Assembly (NCBI RefSeq): GCF_037381185.1
Contig: NZ_JARRQY010000028.1
Span: forward strand, 1 to 64,000
Reading direction: 5' to 3'
DNA from: Acidihalobacter_A sp037381185
GTDB lineage: Bacteria > Pseudomonadota > Gammaproteobacteria > DSM-5130 > Acidihalobacteraceae
DNA: 64,000 nt
Of the stretch, positions 18,157-27,300 are shown piece after piece (position 1 is the first letter of the stretch; every line of letters starts with the position of its first letter). Made by a program: the position numbers and the translations under genes. The notes under the pieces were generated by a model. The model saw only the letters and a list, made by a program, of their open reading frames with translations. It ran no database searches and was not told the origin of the DNA.

Positions 18157-18585
18157 ATGTACGACCTTTTCAAACCCGAACAGCCCGCCGGCCTGATGGA
18201 CTTCGTCAAGGCCGCCAAGTCCTGCATAAAGGAAATCGGCCCGACCGAACTGGAGCAGTTTCAGCAGGACAAATCCAACCTGATGGTCATCGACGTGCGC
18301 GAATCCGCGGAGCATGAGCGCGAAGGACACATCAAGGGCGCGATGTTCGTCCCTCGCGGCATCCTCGAGGCGGCCGCCGATCCCGAGTACCCGAAGAAGC
18401 TGCCCGAGCTGGTCGCCGCCCGTGAACGTCCCGTGGTCCTGTACTGCGCCACCGGTGGCCGTTCCGCGATGGCCGCTGCCGTGCTTCAGATGATGGGTTT
18501 CAAGGACGTCTACAGCTTGGCCGGCGGCTTCAACGGCTGGGTCGAAGCCGGCAAACCGGCGGCGACAGAGGCGAGTTACGTCTGA
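18157..18585 (+). CDS. Rhodanese-like domain protein
   Basis: A single-domain rhodanese of 142 residues. The catalytic loop CATGGRSAM contains the active-site Cys. VIDVRESAEHEREGHIKGAMFVPRG is the typical N-terminal half and SLAGGFNGWVEAG the C-terminal signature. Such proteins transfer sulfane sulfur or bind thiols. AAAGGA nine bases upstream supports the start. An AT-rich stretch just before (TATATT at 18111-18116) may be a separate promoter. Confidence 0.92.
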   Translation: MYDLFKPEQPAGLMDFVKAAKSCIKEIGPTELEQFQQDKSNLMVIDVRESAEHEREGHIKGAMFVPRGILEAAADPEYPKKLPELVAARERPVVLYCATGGRSAMAAAVLQMMGFKDVYSLAGGFNGWVEAGKPAATEASYV

Positions 18586-18603
18586 GGTTGTGCTGTTTTT
18601 ACA

Positions 18604-18631
18604 GCCCTCGGCAGTTGTTAACGCCGAGGGC
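18604..18631 (+). terminator. Hairpin, probable terminator after the rhodanese gene
   Basis: A perfect 9-bp stem GCCCTCGGC/GCCGAGGGC with a 10-nt loop lies 19 nt after the rhodanese stop. The T-run behind it is poor, so it may act as a Rho-aided or mRNA-stabilising hairpin. It also marks the left border of the repeat-rich intergenic region. Confidence 0.5.
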
Positions 18632-18843
18632 GCGTTCTGATTGCTCTTTAGACAAACACGATTCGATGTTTGGGGTTTCTGCTGGCGACGCGCTGAAATC
18701 TTCCCCCATTGTTGGCGTGGAGGCCCGTTTCGGGGGCGGATCAGCGTTTGCCGTTTTGAGTTTGCGTGAGTAAAAGCGACGTACTTGCTGGCCTTGGTGG
18801 CCTGTTTCGGGCGCGATTCGCCGTTTGCGGCTTCGATCAATCG

Positions 18844-19073
18844 AGGTGACGCGTCCGAGCCGATTTCTTTGAAATGCGCAAAGAAACCGGCGAAAGAAAC
18901 GCACCCCACGGATCGCTTGTCCCTGTCGGGCAACCTCGCGAACGTACCCCTGAACGGGGCCCGCAGCCATTCGCATCCTGCGAAGGGCTGCTTGGCCGGC
19001 GTCCTGCCGGCCATCCCCGCCCAGGCGCACGTTCGCAAGGCAAGCGATCAGGGGGGACCGAACGTCAAAACAG
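18844..19073 (+). repeat. Element A, left arm (structured part)
   Basis: Outer-to-inner order: GGTGACGCG, hairpin TTTCTTTG/CAAAGAAA (18864-18871, 18879-18886), GATCGCTTG (18911-18919) pairing with CAAGCGATC (19041-19049), GCGAACGT (18938-18945) pairing with ACGTTCGC (19029-19036). Inside these lie hairpin GCAGCC..TTCGC/GCGAA..GGCTGC (18963-18991) and hairpin GGCCGGC-GTCCT-GCCGGCC (18994-19012). It ends in GTCAAAACAG. The whole can fold as one multibranched structure. Confidence 0.8.
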
Positions 19074-19137
19074 CGCGAGTCCGAAGCGAACTTGTTCTGA
19101 GTTAGCTTGGTGGTAGATCAAACGTTTGGGATACGTT

Positions 19138-19363
19138 CTGTTTTGACTCTCCGGTTCCCGTGTGGTCTTGCCTCAAGCGTGCGCCTCGGCGCGGGGTCGG
19201 GCGGCAGGACGCCGCCCGAGCAGGCTTTGCCAGGAGGGCAAGTGCCTGCGGTGCCCCGTGACGGGGTGTACGCTCGAGGTCTGCCCGTCAGGGACAAGGC
19301 CTTCGGGTGCCTTTCTTTCGCCTCTTTCTTTGGGCATGCAAAGAAAGAGGCTCGGGCGCGTCA
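19138..19363 (-). repeat. Element A, right arm (structured part)
   Basis: An inverted, diverged copy of the left arm. Its outer hairpin is CCTCTTTCTTTG/CAAAGAAAGAGG (19321-19332, 19339-19350), a perfect 12-bp stem. Internal hairpins are GGGCGGC/GCCGCCC (19199-19217) and GCAGGC..TTGCC/GGCAA..GCCTGC (19220-19249). They occupy the same relative places as in the left arm but with different, still complementary, bases. Confidence 0.8.
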
Positions 19364-19586
19364 CCGATTCAGAACAAATCCCCGCACCTTGAATCGCGCC
19401 CGAAACAGAACACCAAGGCCAACCAGCACGTCGCCTTCAAACACACAAAATCAAAGCCACAACCGCTAATTCGCCCCCGAAACGAACCCTAATCCGCGAA
19501 GGATTTGACCCGCTGAGCTTATCCCCTACCCAGGACCGAATCGGTTCAAAACCGGCGTTATCGTCGAAGAAACACGATGGAAACAG

Positions 19587-19886
19587 TCAGCCACCAGCCC
19601 CAGACGCCCCGCGATTAACCACCTCATCCGTTCTCTCGACCAAGGCCGCCCACTCGGGCAGAAGATTGGCCTGCTGCGCATGAAGCTCCATCAGGGCATA
19701 CACAAGCGCGCGCGTATCCGCATCGAGCATGCGCAAGCGCACAAGCGCGAACAGACAGCCCCGCTCCTCCATTTGCATGCTCTTCAGCAAACCGTAGAGC
19801 AACAGCGAAACCCCGCCCTCCGGTGCCGCCTCGATGCGCTCGCAGATATTCTCCAACGGCGCGAGATCCGGCTGCGTCGACACCAC
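19587..19886 (-). CDS. Small hypothetical protein downstream of pmbA
   Basis: A 99-residue frame starting at GTG 19886, five bases after the pmbA stop, so translation could be coupled. It is mainly helical and Leu/Glu-rich (LLYGLLKSMQMEERG, LVYALMELHAQQANLLPEWAALVERTDEVV), with no signal peptide, membrane segment or recognisable motif. Residue use looks like a real protein rather than a shadow frame. I do not recognise a family. Confidence 0.55.
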   Translation of the reverse strand: MVSTQPDLAPLENICERIEAAPEGGVSLLLYGLLKSMQMEERGCLFALVRLRMLDADTRALVYALMELHAQQANLLPEWAALVERTDEVVNRGASGAGG

Positions 19887-19891
19887 CGTGC

Positions 19892-21235
19892 CTACTCGCC
19901 GGCCACGGTCAAACGGTCGAGCAGTATCGAACCGGTACGGATGTTGCCGCGCAGGTCCACGTCGCTGCCCACCGCCCGGATACCGCGGAACATATCCTTG
20001 AGATTGCCGGCCACGGTGATCTCCTCCACCGGATACTGGATCTCTCCGTTCTCCACCCAGAAACCGGCCGCGCCGCGCGAATAGTCGCCGGTGACCATGT
20101 TGATGCCGTGACCGATGAGTTCCGTGACCAGCAGGCCGGTGCCCATTTCGCGCACCAGACCGTCCAGGTCGAGTTCACCGCTGGAAACGTTCAGGTTGTG
20201 TACGCCACCCGCATTGCCCGTGGTCTGCATGCCGAGCCGGCGAGCCGAGTAGCTGTCCAGCACATAACCCTGCAGCACACCGTCGCGTACCACGTCTCTC
20301 GCCTTTGTCGCCACACCCTCGCCGTCGAACGGCGCGCTGCCCAGCGCACGCGGCAGATGCGGCTGCTCCTGCAGGTTCAGGAATTCGGGGAAGACCTGCC
20401 GGCCCAGGTGGTCGAGCAGAAAGCTGGACTTGCGGTACAGCGCCGCACCGCGGATCGCCGCCACGAAATGCCCGATCAGGCCGCGCGCGATGTCCGCCTC
20501 GAACACTACCGGCACTTCGCACGTGCCCAGACGGCGACCGCCCAGGCGGCGCACCGTGCGCCCGGCCGCGCGGCGGCCGATGGCCTCGACGTCGCCCAGC
20601 GCATCCGCCATACGCGAGCTGGCATACCAGTAATCGCGCTGCATGGCGCCGTCCTGCTCAGCCACCACCGAACAGCTGACGCCGTGGCGAGTGCCGGTAT
20701 AGCCGCCGACGAAACCATGCGTATTGCCGTAGACCACGGTGCCGCGATAGCTGTTGACGTTGGCGCCTTCGGAGTTGCTGATACGCGGATCATGGCCACG
20801 GGCGGCGGCTTCGCAGCGCTGCGCCAGTTCCACCGCGTCCTGCGCCTCGATACCCCAGGGATGATCCAGATCCAGATCCGGGTAACTGCCGGCCATCAGC
20901 TCCGCCTCGGGCAGCCCGGCATAGGGATCCTCGGCGGTATGCCGCGCGATCGCCGCCGCCGCGGCGACCGCTTCGGCGATGCCCGCGTCGCTGAGATCCG
21001 CGGTGCTGGCATTGCCCTTGCGCTGACCAAAGAACAGCGTCAGTCCCAGGCCCTTATCGCGGTGGTATTCCAGCGTCTCCACCTCGCCGAGCCGCACGCT
21101 GACGCTCAAGCCGTTGTCGATGCTGACCACCGCTTCGGCCGCACTCGCACCGGCCTTGCGTCCTTGTTCGAGGGTACGCGCGACGACCGCTTCGAGCGCG
21201 CTTTGGTCAAGGGCCAGGGACTGTCCGTGTTGCAT
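19892..21235 (-). CDS. pmbA: PmbA/TldE metalloprotease subunit
   Basis: The non-metal-binding partner of the TldD/TldE protease, which degrades unfolded or modified peptides such as microcin precursors and the CcdA antitoxin in E. coli. 447 residues from the ATG at 21235, which has AAGGAG five bases upstream. Typical stretches are RDKGLGLTLFFGQRKGNAST, FLLDHLGRQVFPEFLNLQEQP and the C-terminal GAAGFWVENGEIQYPVEEITVAGNL. Its partner tldD lies upstream on the same strand, separated by a small, probably frameshifted gene. Confidence 0.96.
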   Translation of the reverse strand: MQHGQSLALDQSALEAVVARTLEQGRKAGASAAEAVVSIDNGLSVSVRLGEVETLEYHRDKGLGLTLFFGQRKGNASTADLSDAGIAEAVAAAAAIARHTAEDPYAGLPEAELMAGSYPDLDLDHPWGIEAQDAVELAQRCEAAARGHDPRISNSEGANVNSYRGTVVYGNTHGFVGGYTGTRHGVSCSVVAEQDGAMQRDYWYASSRMADALGDVEAIGRRAAGRTVRRLGGRRLGTCEVPVVFEADIARGLIGHFVAAIRGAALYRKSSFLLDHLGRQVFPEFLNLQEQPHLPRALGSAPFDGEGVATKARDVVRDGVLQGYVLDSYSARRLGMQTTGNAGGVHNLNVSSGELDLDGLVREMGTGLLVTELIGHGINMVTGDYSRGAAGFWVENGEIQYPVEEITVAGNLKDMFRGIRAVGSDVDLRGNIRTGSILLDRLTVAGE

Positions 21236-21278
21236 CGTGTCTCCTTCAATCAAATCGGTGCTCGGGCCGAAACCCGGT

Positions 21279-21490
21279 TCAATCGCTGGCCGCGTGCTTG
21301 TTCAATGCCTGCACATTGCCCCAGCGTTCGACGTCGTCGACGCGCACGCCAGCCACCAGAGCCGGCCCACGCTGTCGTTCGTGGTTCCGCCCACCAGCGA
21401 CTGCCCTTCGCCCAGGCGGATGCAGGAAGTGAATTCCCGCGCCTGCTCAAGACTGCGGAACACGTGTTCGAAGATCTCTTGTCCGCTCAT
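21279..21490 (-). pseudogene. Small hypothetical gene with an apparent frameshift
   Basis: Starts at ATG 21490 as MSGQEIFEHVFRSLEQAREF and reads convincingly to about TTNDSVG. The original frame then becomes cysteine/tryptophan-rich and stops. In a neighbouring frame the sequence continues sensibly as PALVAGVRVDDVERWGNVQALNKHAASD, ending at 21279. The switch point is at a GTGGGCC run, where one missing G would join the two halves into a protein of about 70 residues. I do not recognise the family; it sits between tldD and pmbA. Either a true lesion or a sequencing error. Confidence 0.55.
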
Positions 21491-21605
21491 GCTACCGCCT
21501 CCTGCCGGTCCACGGTGAGTACCCGAGCCGGCCGCACGGGCCGCGCGAGCGGTCCACAGGCTTATAGCATCCGTCTCGCCATTCCGAGCGACAGCCCGAA
21601 TCCGG

Positions 21606-23051
21606 TCAGGCCTGGGTGCCGCCGACGGTCAGTCCGTCGACGCGCAGCGTCGGCTGGCCGACGCCCACGGGTACCCCCTGCCCGTCCTTGCCGCAGGTGC
21701 CGACGCCCTCGTCCAGCTTCAGATCGTTGCCGATGCGCGAAACGCGCGTGAGCACATCCGGACCGTTACCGATCAGCGTCGCGCCCTTGACCGGACGGGT
21801 CACCCTGCCGTTCTCGATGAGATAGGCCTCCGAGGCGGAAAACACGAACTTGCCGGAGGTGATATCGACCTGCCCACCGCCGAAATTGACCGCATACAAG
21901 CCCTTGTCGACCGAGGCGATGATCTCCTCGGGCGCTTCGTTGCCGGGCAGCATGTAGGTGTTGGTCATGCGCGGCATCGGCAGATGCGCGTAGGACTCGC
22001 GCCGGCCGTTGCCGGTCGGAGTCATGTTCATCAGGCGTGCGTTGAGACGATCCTGCATGTAGCCGACCAGCACGCCGTCCTCGATCAGCGTGGTGCACTG
22101 GGTCAGCGTGCCTTCGTCATCGACGTTGAGCGAACCACGCCGCTCGGGCAGCGTGCCGTCGTCGACCACTGTGACGCCGGCGGCGGCCACCTTCTGGCCC
22201 ATGCGACCGCTGAACGCGGAGGTACCCTTACGGTTGAAATCCCCCTCCAGACCATGACCGACCGCCTCGTGCAGCAGCACGCCGGGCCAGCCCGGCCCCA
22301 GCACCACATCCATCGTACCGGCCGGAGCGGGCACGGCTTCGAGGTTCAGCAGGGCCTGTCGCACGGCTTCACGCGCATAGCCCAGCGCGCGCTCCTCGTC
22401 CAGAAAGAAGCGGTAGCCAACGCGGGCACCACCGCCGGACGAGCCGCTTTCGCGACGCCCGTCCTGCTCGACGATCACGGACACGTTGAGCCGCACCAGC
22501 GGCCGCGCATCAGCCGCCAGCGTGCCGTCGCTCGCCGCCACCAGCACCAGATCGTGGCCGCCGGCGAGGCTGACCATCACCTGCGACACACGCGGATCGA
22601 TGCGGCGCGCCTCGGCGTCGACACGCTGCAGCAGCGCAATCTTGTCCTCGGCCGTGAGATCGGCGGTCGGGTCATCCGGCAGATAGAGCGCGTGCCCGGC
22701 ATGGGCCCTCCAGGCCTGGATGCGCCCGCTGTCACCGCCACGGGCGATGGCGCGCGCCGCCTGTCCGGCCTCGAGCAGCGCCGGCAGGACGATCTCGTCA
22801 CTGTAGGCGAAACCGGTCTTGTCGCCGCTCATGGCCCGCACGCCGACGCCCTGGTCCACGCTCCACGAGCCCTCGCGCACGATACCGTCCTCCAGCGACC
22901 AGGACTCGTGTCTGCTCAACTCAAAATACAGATCTCCGTTGTCGATCGCGCCGCCCAACAGACCGGACAGCACGCGATCCAACTCGTTCTCACCCAGCCC
23001 CGAAGGGCCGAGGATGTGTTCGCGGGCCAGATCAAGAGCCTTGTTCGTCAT
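21606..23051 (-). CDS. tldD: TldD metalloprotease subunit
   Basis: The catalytic subunit of TldD/TldE. 481 residues from the ATG at 23051, with a strong GGAGG four bases upstream. The zinc site is visible as HEAVGHGLEGDF (HExxxH), with a further ligand Cys expected in the C-terminal GVGTCGKDGQG. The ATG overlaps the nitrilase stop (ATGA), so nitrilase and tldD are coupled. The hypothetical periplasmic gene, nitrilase and tldD form a tight minus-strand run. Confidence 0.97.
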   Translation of the reverse strand: MTNKALDLAREHILGPSGLGENELDRVLSGLLGGAIDNGDLYFELSRHESWSLEDGIVREGSWSVDQGVGVRAMSGDKTGFAYSDEIVLPALLEAGQAARAIARGGDSGRIQAWRAHAGHALYLPDDPTADLTAEDKIALLQRVDAEARRIDPRVSQVMVSLAGGHDLVLVAASDGTLAADARPLVRLNVSVIVEQDGRRESGSSGGGARVGYRFFLDEERALGYAREAVRQALLNLEAVPAPAGTMDVVLGPGWPGVLLHEAVGHGLEGDFNRKGTSAFSGRMGQKVAAAGVTVVDDGTLPERRGSLNVDDEGTLTQCTTLIEDGVLVGYMQDRLNARLMNMTPTGNGRRESYAHLPMPRMTNTYMLPGNEAPEEIIASVDKGLYAVNFGGGQVDITSGKFVFSASEAYLIENGRVTRPVKGATLIGNGPDVLTRVSRIGNDLKLDEGVGTCGKDGQGVPVGVGQPTLRVDGLTVGGTQA

Positions 23052-23884
23052 GAAACCTCCACGACCGCCGTATCTGATAAACGGCGGTGATCGATACTGG
23101 GAAAGGAGCGGCGCACACGCCGCAGTCGCGCAAGGTCGATTTCGGCGTGTGCCGCGCCGACGCCACGCTCGCGCTCGGTCACCACCACGCCCCACGGATC
23201 GACGATCATGCTATGGCCGTAGGTTTCACGGCCGCTGACGTGATAGCCGCCCTGCGCAGCAGCAACGAGATAGCTGAGATTTTCGATGGCTCGGGCCCGC
23301 AGCAGCGGCTCCCAATGGGCACGGCCGGTGGAGGCCGTAAACGCTGCCGGCAGCGCCAGAATCTCCGCGCCGGAGTCCAACAGCGCCCTAAACAACTCCG
23401 GAAAACGTAGATCGTAGCAGACCGCTAGGCCCATGCGCCCCAAGTCGGTATCCACTGTCACCACGCGCTCGCCGTGCACGGTGGAGGCCGATTCATGGTA
23501 ACTCTCGTCAGTCTCGTCCAGATGCACATCGAACAAATGAATCTTGTCGTAGCGCGCCACGCGGTTGCCGTCCGGCCCGTACACCAGGCATGCGGCGTAG
23601 ACCCGCGCAGGATCGGGCGAACGCAACGGAATGGTGCCTCCGACCAGCCAGATCCCGTAGCGCGCAGCCTGCTCGGCGAGAAAGTCCTGCGTCGAGCCGC
23701 TGCCATCGGCTTCGGCCGCGGCGACGCGCTCGCAGTCGTCCTTTGGCATCAGATTGAAATTTTCCGGCAACACGACCAGCCCTGCCCCGATATCGGCGGC
23801 CTCGGCGATATGCCGGCCTGCCTCGAGCAGATTGGCCGACAGGTTCGGCCCGGATGCCATCTGCACCGCGGCAACGCGCTTCAC
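23048..23884 (-). CDS. Carbon-nitrogen hydrolase (nitrilase superfamily, Nit1-like)
   Basis: A 278-residue amidase of the nitrilase superfamily. The Glu-Lys-Cys triad is visible: Glu in VVLPENFNL, Lys in YDKIHLFDV, Cys in GLAVCYDLRFPELFR. The closest known function for this branch is hydrolysis of deaminated glutathione, a metabolite-repair activity, but the substrate is inferred. The ATG overlaps the end of the preceding gene (23881-23884) and its own stop overlaps tldD. Confidence 0.93.
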   Translation of the reverse strand: MKRVAAVQMASGPNLSANLLEAGRHIAEAADIGAGLVVLPENFNLMPKDDCERVAAAEADGSGSTQDFLAEQAARYGIWLVGGTIPLRSPDPARVYAACLVYGPDGNRVARYDKIHLFDVHLDETDESYHESASTVHGERVVTVDTDLGRMGLAVCYDLRFPELFRALLDSGAEILALPAAFTASTGRAHWEPLLRARAIENLSYLVAAAQGGYHVSGRETYGHSMIVDPWGVVVTERERGVGAAHAEIDLARLRRVRRSFPSIDHRRLSDTAVVEVS

Positions 23885-24261
23885 GCATCACCTCCGGCCG
23901 ACGCATTCTGGAGACTGAGCGTCAGTGCGTTGGGACCGCCGCCACCCGGCGACAGCTGCGTGGACGAGCGCGGAATGCCGAAAGCGACCAGCCAAGCCTG
24001 CATACGGCTGGCCCAGAGTTCGCCCTGCTCTCCGGCCTGGTATTCGATGCGCAGACGGCTTCCGGGCTGCGCCTCCCAGGCCTGCACGAGCGTGCGCAGC
24101 GCCGGATCGCTCAGCAGCGCATGATTGCGGTCGGTGCTCTCCCATTGCATCAGGGAAATGGAGCAAATAGGCTGCAGCGTCTGCCCAGCCTGGGCGGACG
24201 CGGACAATAGTGGCACCAGCGGAATGACGGCGAGGACCGTCCACAGAGTCAGGCTTCGCAT
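23881..24261 (-). CDS. Hypothetical exported protein
   Basis: About 126 residues with a clear signal peptide (LWTVLAVIPLVPLLSASAQAG). The mature part has one Cys (QPICSISLMQW) and a segment resembling an OmpA-like or peptidoglycan-binding strand-helix pattern (SRLRIEYQAGEQGELWASRMQAWLV), but I cannot assign a family. The ATG at 24261 is the first Met that gives the signal peptide. It lies between yhdP and nitrilase with a 4-bp overlap on the latter. Confidence 0.7.
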   Translation of the reverse strand: MRSLTLWTVLAVIPLVPLLSASAQAGQTLQPICSISLMQWESTDRNHALLSDPALRTLVQAWEAQPGSRLRIEYQAGEQGELWASRMQAWLVAFGIPRSSTQLSPGGGGPNALTLSLQNASAGGDA

Positions 24262-24330
24262 AGGTCCATGGTACCGCACTTTAGCGGCCGCATACCCTTG
24301 CCATACGAATGGTTTCGTCACCACGGCCGA

Positions 24331-27300
24331 TCAGTACGGATTCACCGATCTGTTGCGCCGGTTCGTTGGATTGGAGGCATTCTGCGGAGCTTTCTCCACC
24401 GTGATCTTCGGCGCGTCCCAACTACCCCCGACGTGATATTTGATTTCGGCCGCCTTGTTGATCTGCTTGCCGATACCGAATACACGGTCGAGCAGGAAGA
24501 CGACAGCGCCCGCGGCAGGGCCACCGATCGCCGCACTGGCGATCGGCAACGCCGAATCGACCTGCGGCACCACGGTGACAGTGGCGTCGTAGTCGCGCGC
24601 CGCAATACCGACCCGCCCTTTCACCCCGATATCCGCCGAGGCTCCCGCAATCGCCAGATTCTGCGTATACAGATCACCACTGCGGAACTGGAAATCGCCT
24701 TTTATGGAGTTGAAGGCAAAGCCCTTCTGGAACAGATCTCCAAAACCGAGCGTCAGGCGCTTAGGCAGCTGAGAGAGATTGAAAAGCCCCAGCAGACGAC
24801 CGGTCTGCCCCGGATCGATCTCGTTGAGACGCCCGTTGCCAAGCGACAACGAGGCCTGCCCCGTCAACCGCTTCCAACTCAGGTCGAAGGGCGTCCCGGC
24901 CCAGTCCAGCGAGGCCGTTGCCTGCCCCTTGCCTCCGTTGAGCGCAGAGGAGAGCTTCAGACGCTGCAACACCTTGCCCGCATCGTCGGTCTTCAGCTCG
25001 ATCCGCACTCGAGTGCGCTCCCGGCCGCCGGTCCTGCGCCAATCACCGCTGACACGGGCTTGCAGATTCGGCTCGTCGATCTGCAACTGATGGATCTGCA
25101 GACCATCGCTCAGGGGCGTGGTGGTGAGATTAACACCGTCGATCAGGCGTCCCGCGATGTCGAGCCGGGCGATATGCCCGGAAAGCGGCGGCAGTTCGGC
25201 TGGATTGAACGACACCCCGCCGGACGAAGACTCTGATGGCGCGGCATTCGCCAGCACCACCCGATCGAGATCGAAACGCAATGGCGCCCCACCGCGCAAA
25301 TCCACCGGGATCTGCAGGCTTCCCGTCAGCACGTTCGACTCGACCTTGGCCTGCCACTCATTGTGGGCGCGCTGCGCACCCAGGCTGACGGAACGAAAAT
25401 CGCGCCCGAACAAGCGCATCCGTCCGGCTTGCACGTTCACCGAACGTACCCTTTTCAGAACGTCATTCACGCTGGCGGGACAATCCGCGGACGTGGCAGT
25501 GGGTGCTGCCGCCCCTCCGGTCTGCAGCGTGCGCCACGCATCGACGTCGATATTCGGTACCGTGGCCTCGAGCGTAATCCCCTGCGCCGGCAGCCTTGGC
25601 GTGCCGCGGTCATAGCGCACATCCGCCGCCGCCAGATAACGGCACGTTCCCTTGCCCGCCACGCGCAGCACTGCCTGCAGCGCATCACCGTAACGCAGCC
25701 ACACCGGCGCGTCGGGGCGGGCGACCGAAAACCGCAGCACGAAACCGCGCTGCTGTCCCGCCTTCTTGCCGAGCGGCGCCGGCAGGTTCACGGCGACGTT
25801 GCGCAGATCGGATGCCAACAGGATGCCGGTGCCGTAGCGGCGGAACGTTTCGGGGGTCATCGGCATGGTAAACGCGAGTCTTACGTCCGCCTCGCCGTGA
25901 GCGAACTGTGTGACCGGAGAACTCTTGCCCAGCAGACCGGCGACCGTATAGTGCCCGTCCAGCGTCAATGTCGCCAGCCCGTCCGGACGCGTGGTGGCGG
26001 CCATCCGTACCGGCTGGCCGCGGAAGCGGGCCGCCACGTTCTGCGCAGTCAGACTGCGCTGGGTGAAGTCGAAACGCCCATTGATCGCATGCAGGGCGAA
26101 ATCCTGCTCCGGCAGGGCAAAGGAGCCGTTGCTCACCTGGGAGGTCCCTTGCAGGCGCCAATTCTTCAGGTCGCCGCCGCTCAACGGCAGCACGATGTGC
26201 AACGACACGTGTTCCCGGCCATCGCTGCGGATTTCCTTGAACAGTTGCTGCCGCCCGTCGCCCAGCGGCGTATAGGCCAGATAGGTCGACATGTCGGCCA
26301 ACGGGCCGCTGCCGCTGCCGCTGATGTCGAGCCGGGCCTTTTCGATGTCGGGAATGTCGAGCCGGGCCGACTCAATACGCGTGCCGAGCACCTTTCCTCC
26401 GGTGGCATCCACATGGAGGCTCGGACCGTCGAACACCACCTCGCCCTGCAGATCGCTGAGCTGCGGCCAGTTCTCGAAGTAGGCGAGCACGCCCTTGCGC
26501 ACCTGCAGGCGGGCCTCGAACACGCCGTCGTGATTGCGGAAGGGGAAACGCGTCGGGTCGCCGCGCAGGATGAGATTGCCATCGGTCACCTCCCCACCCA
26601 CCAATGCCGTACCCAGCCAGTGATCGAGCCTGCCGTCGAACAGCCGAGAGGGCAGATAACGATGCGCCGCAGCCACATTCCCGCGGCTCATGTGCAGCAA
26701 CAGAGTCAGGTACGGCCTACCGCCTGACGGCAGCCAGAGGCCGAACTGACCGTGCGCGCTGAAGTCGGCGTTCGACATGTCGAGATCATCGCCATGAACG
26801 ACGATCCCGCTGGGGTGCAGGGCCCACCGCACTAGCCCCTTCGCAGCAGCCGCGGGAGGCGTCGCCGTAAACAACTGCGGTGCATCGAGCACCAGAGAGG
26901 AACTATCCAGCGCCAACGCGCCGCCCTGCGACGTGGCGCGCACCATGCCCGACGCGCCACGTACGCCGGGAACACTGTCCTGGGGATTCACCGCGACGTT
27001 TGCAAAGCGTGCGCTTGCCGATATCTGTGGCATCCCCTCATGCGGCAGCAGCACGTCGAAACGCAGTGCCGAAACATCGCCGCTCGGGGCCATGCCCCGT
27101 AAACGCCGGCGCAGCTCCTCCGGCAGCACGGACTGCGCCTCCAGCAAGGGCACCACATTCTGGATACGCAGAAAATCCGACCAACCGTAGAAACGCCGGC
27201 CGTTTGACGTGCTGCTCTCGGCAACGCTAAAAGCGGACCCGGGCCATGCCCGACGCGCATTGCCCGCCTGCACCTGTTTCGCGGCGAGCTGCCAGCCCGA

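Larger units (their letters stand above)
18715..19490. repeat. Composite inverted element A (two structured arms around a 64-nt core)
   Basis: This fills most of a 1-kb region without a convincing gene. Left and right halves are diverged inverted copies of each other; the similarity starts at CGTTTCGGGGGCG-type sequence on each outer edge and ends at GTCAAAACAG / CTGTTTTGAC (19064-19073 and 19138-19147). Each half contains an outer TTTCTTTG/CAAAGAAA hairpin and an ordered chain of further hairpins. A second, inverted copy lies at 34575-35275. Open frames crossing it change frame between copies and I do not regard them as genes. Confidence 0.85.

Noticed and set aside
18115..19038. Long minus-strand open frame (about 300 codons) crossing the rhodanese gene and element A
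   Set aside because: It is antisense to a real gene on one side and runs through paired stems on the other; the matching frame is not kept in element B.
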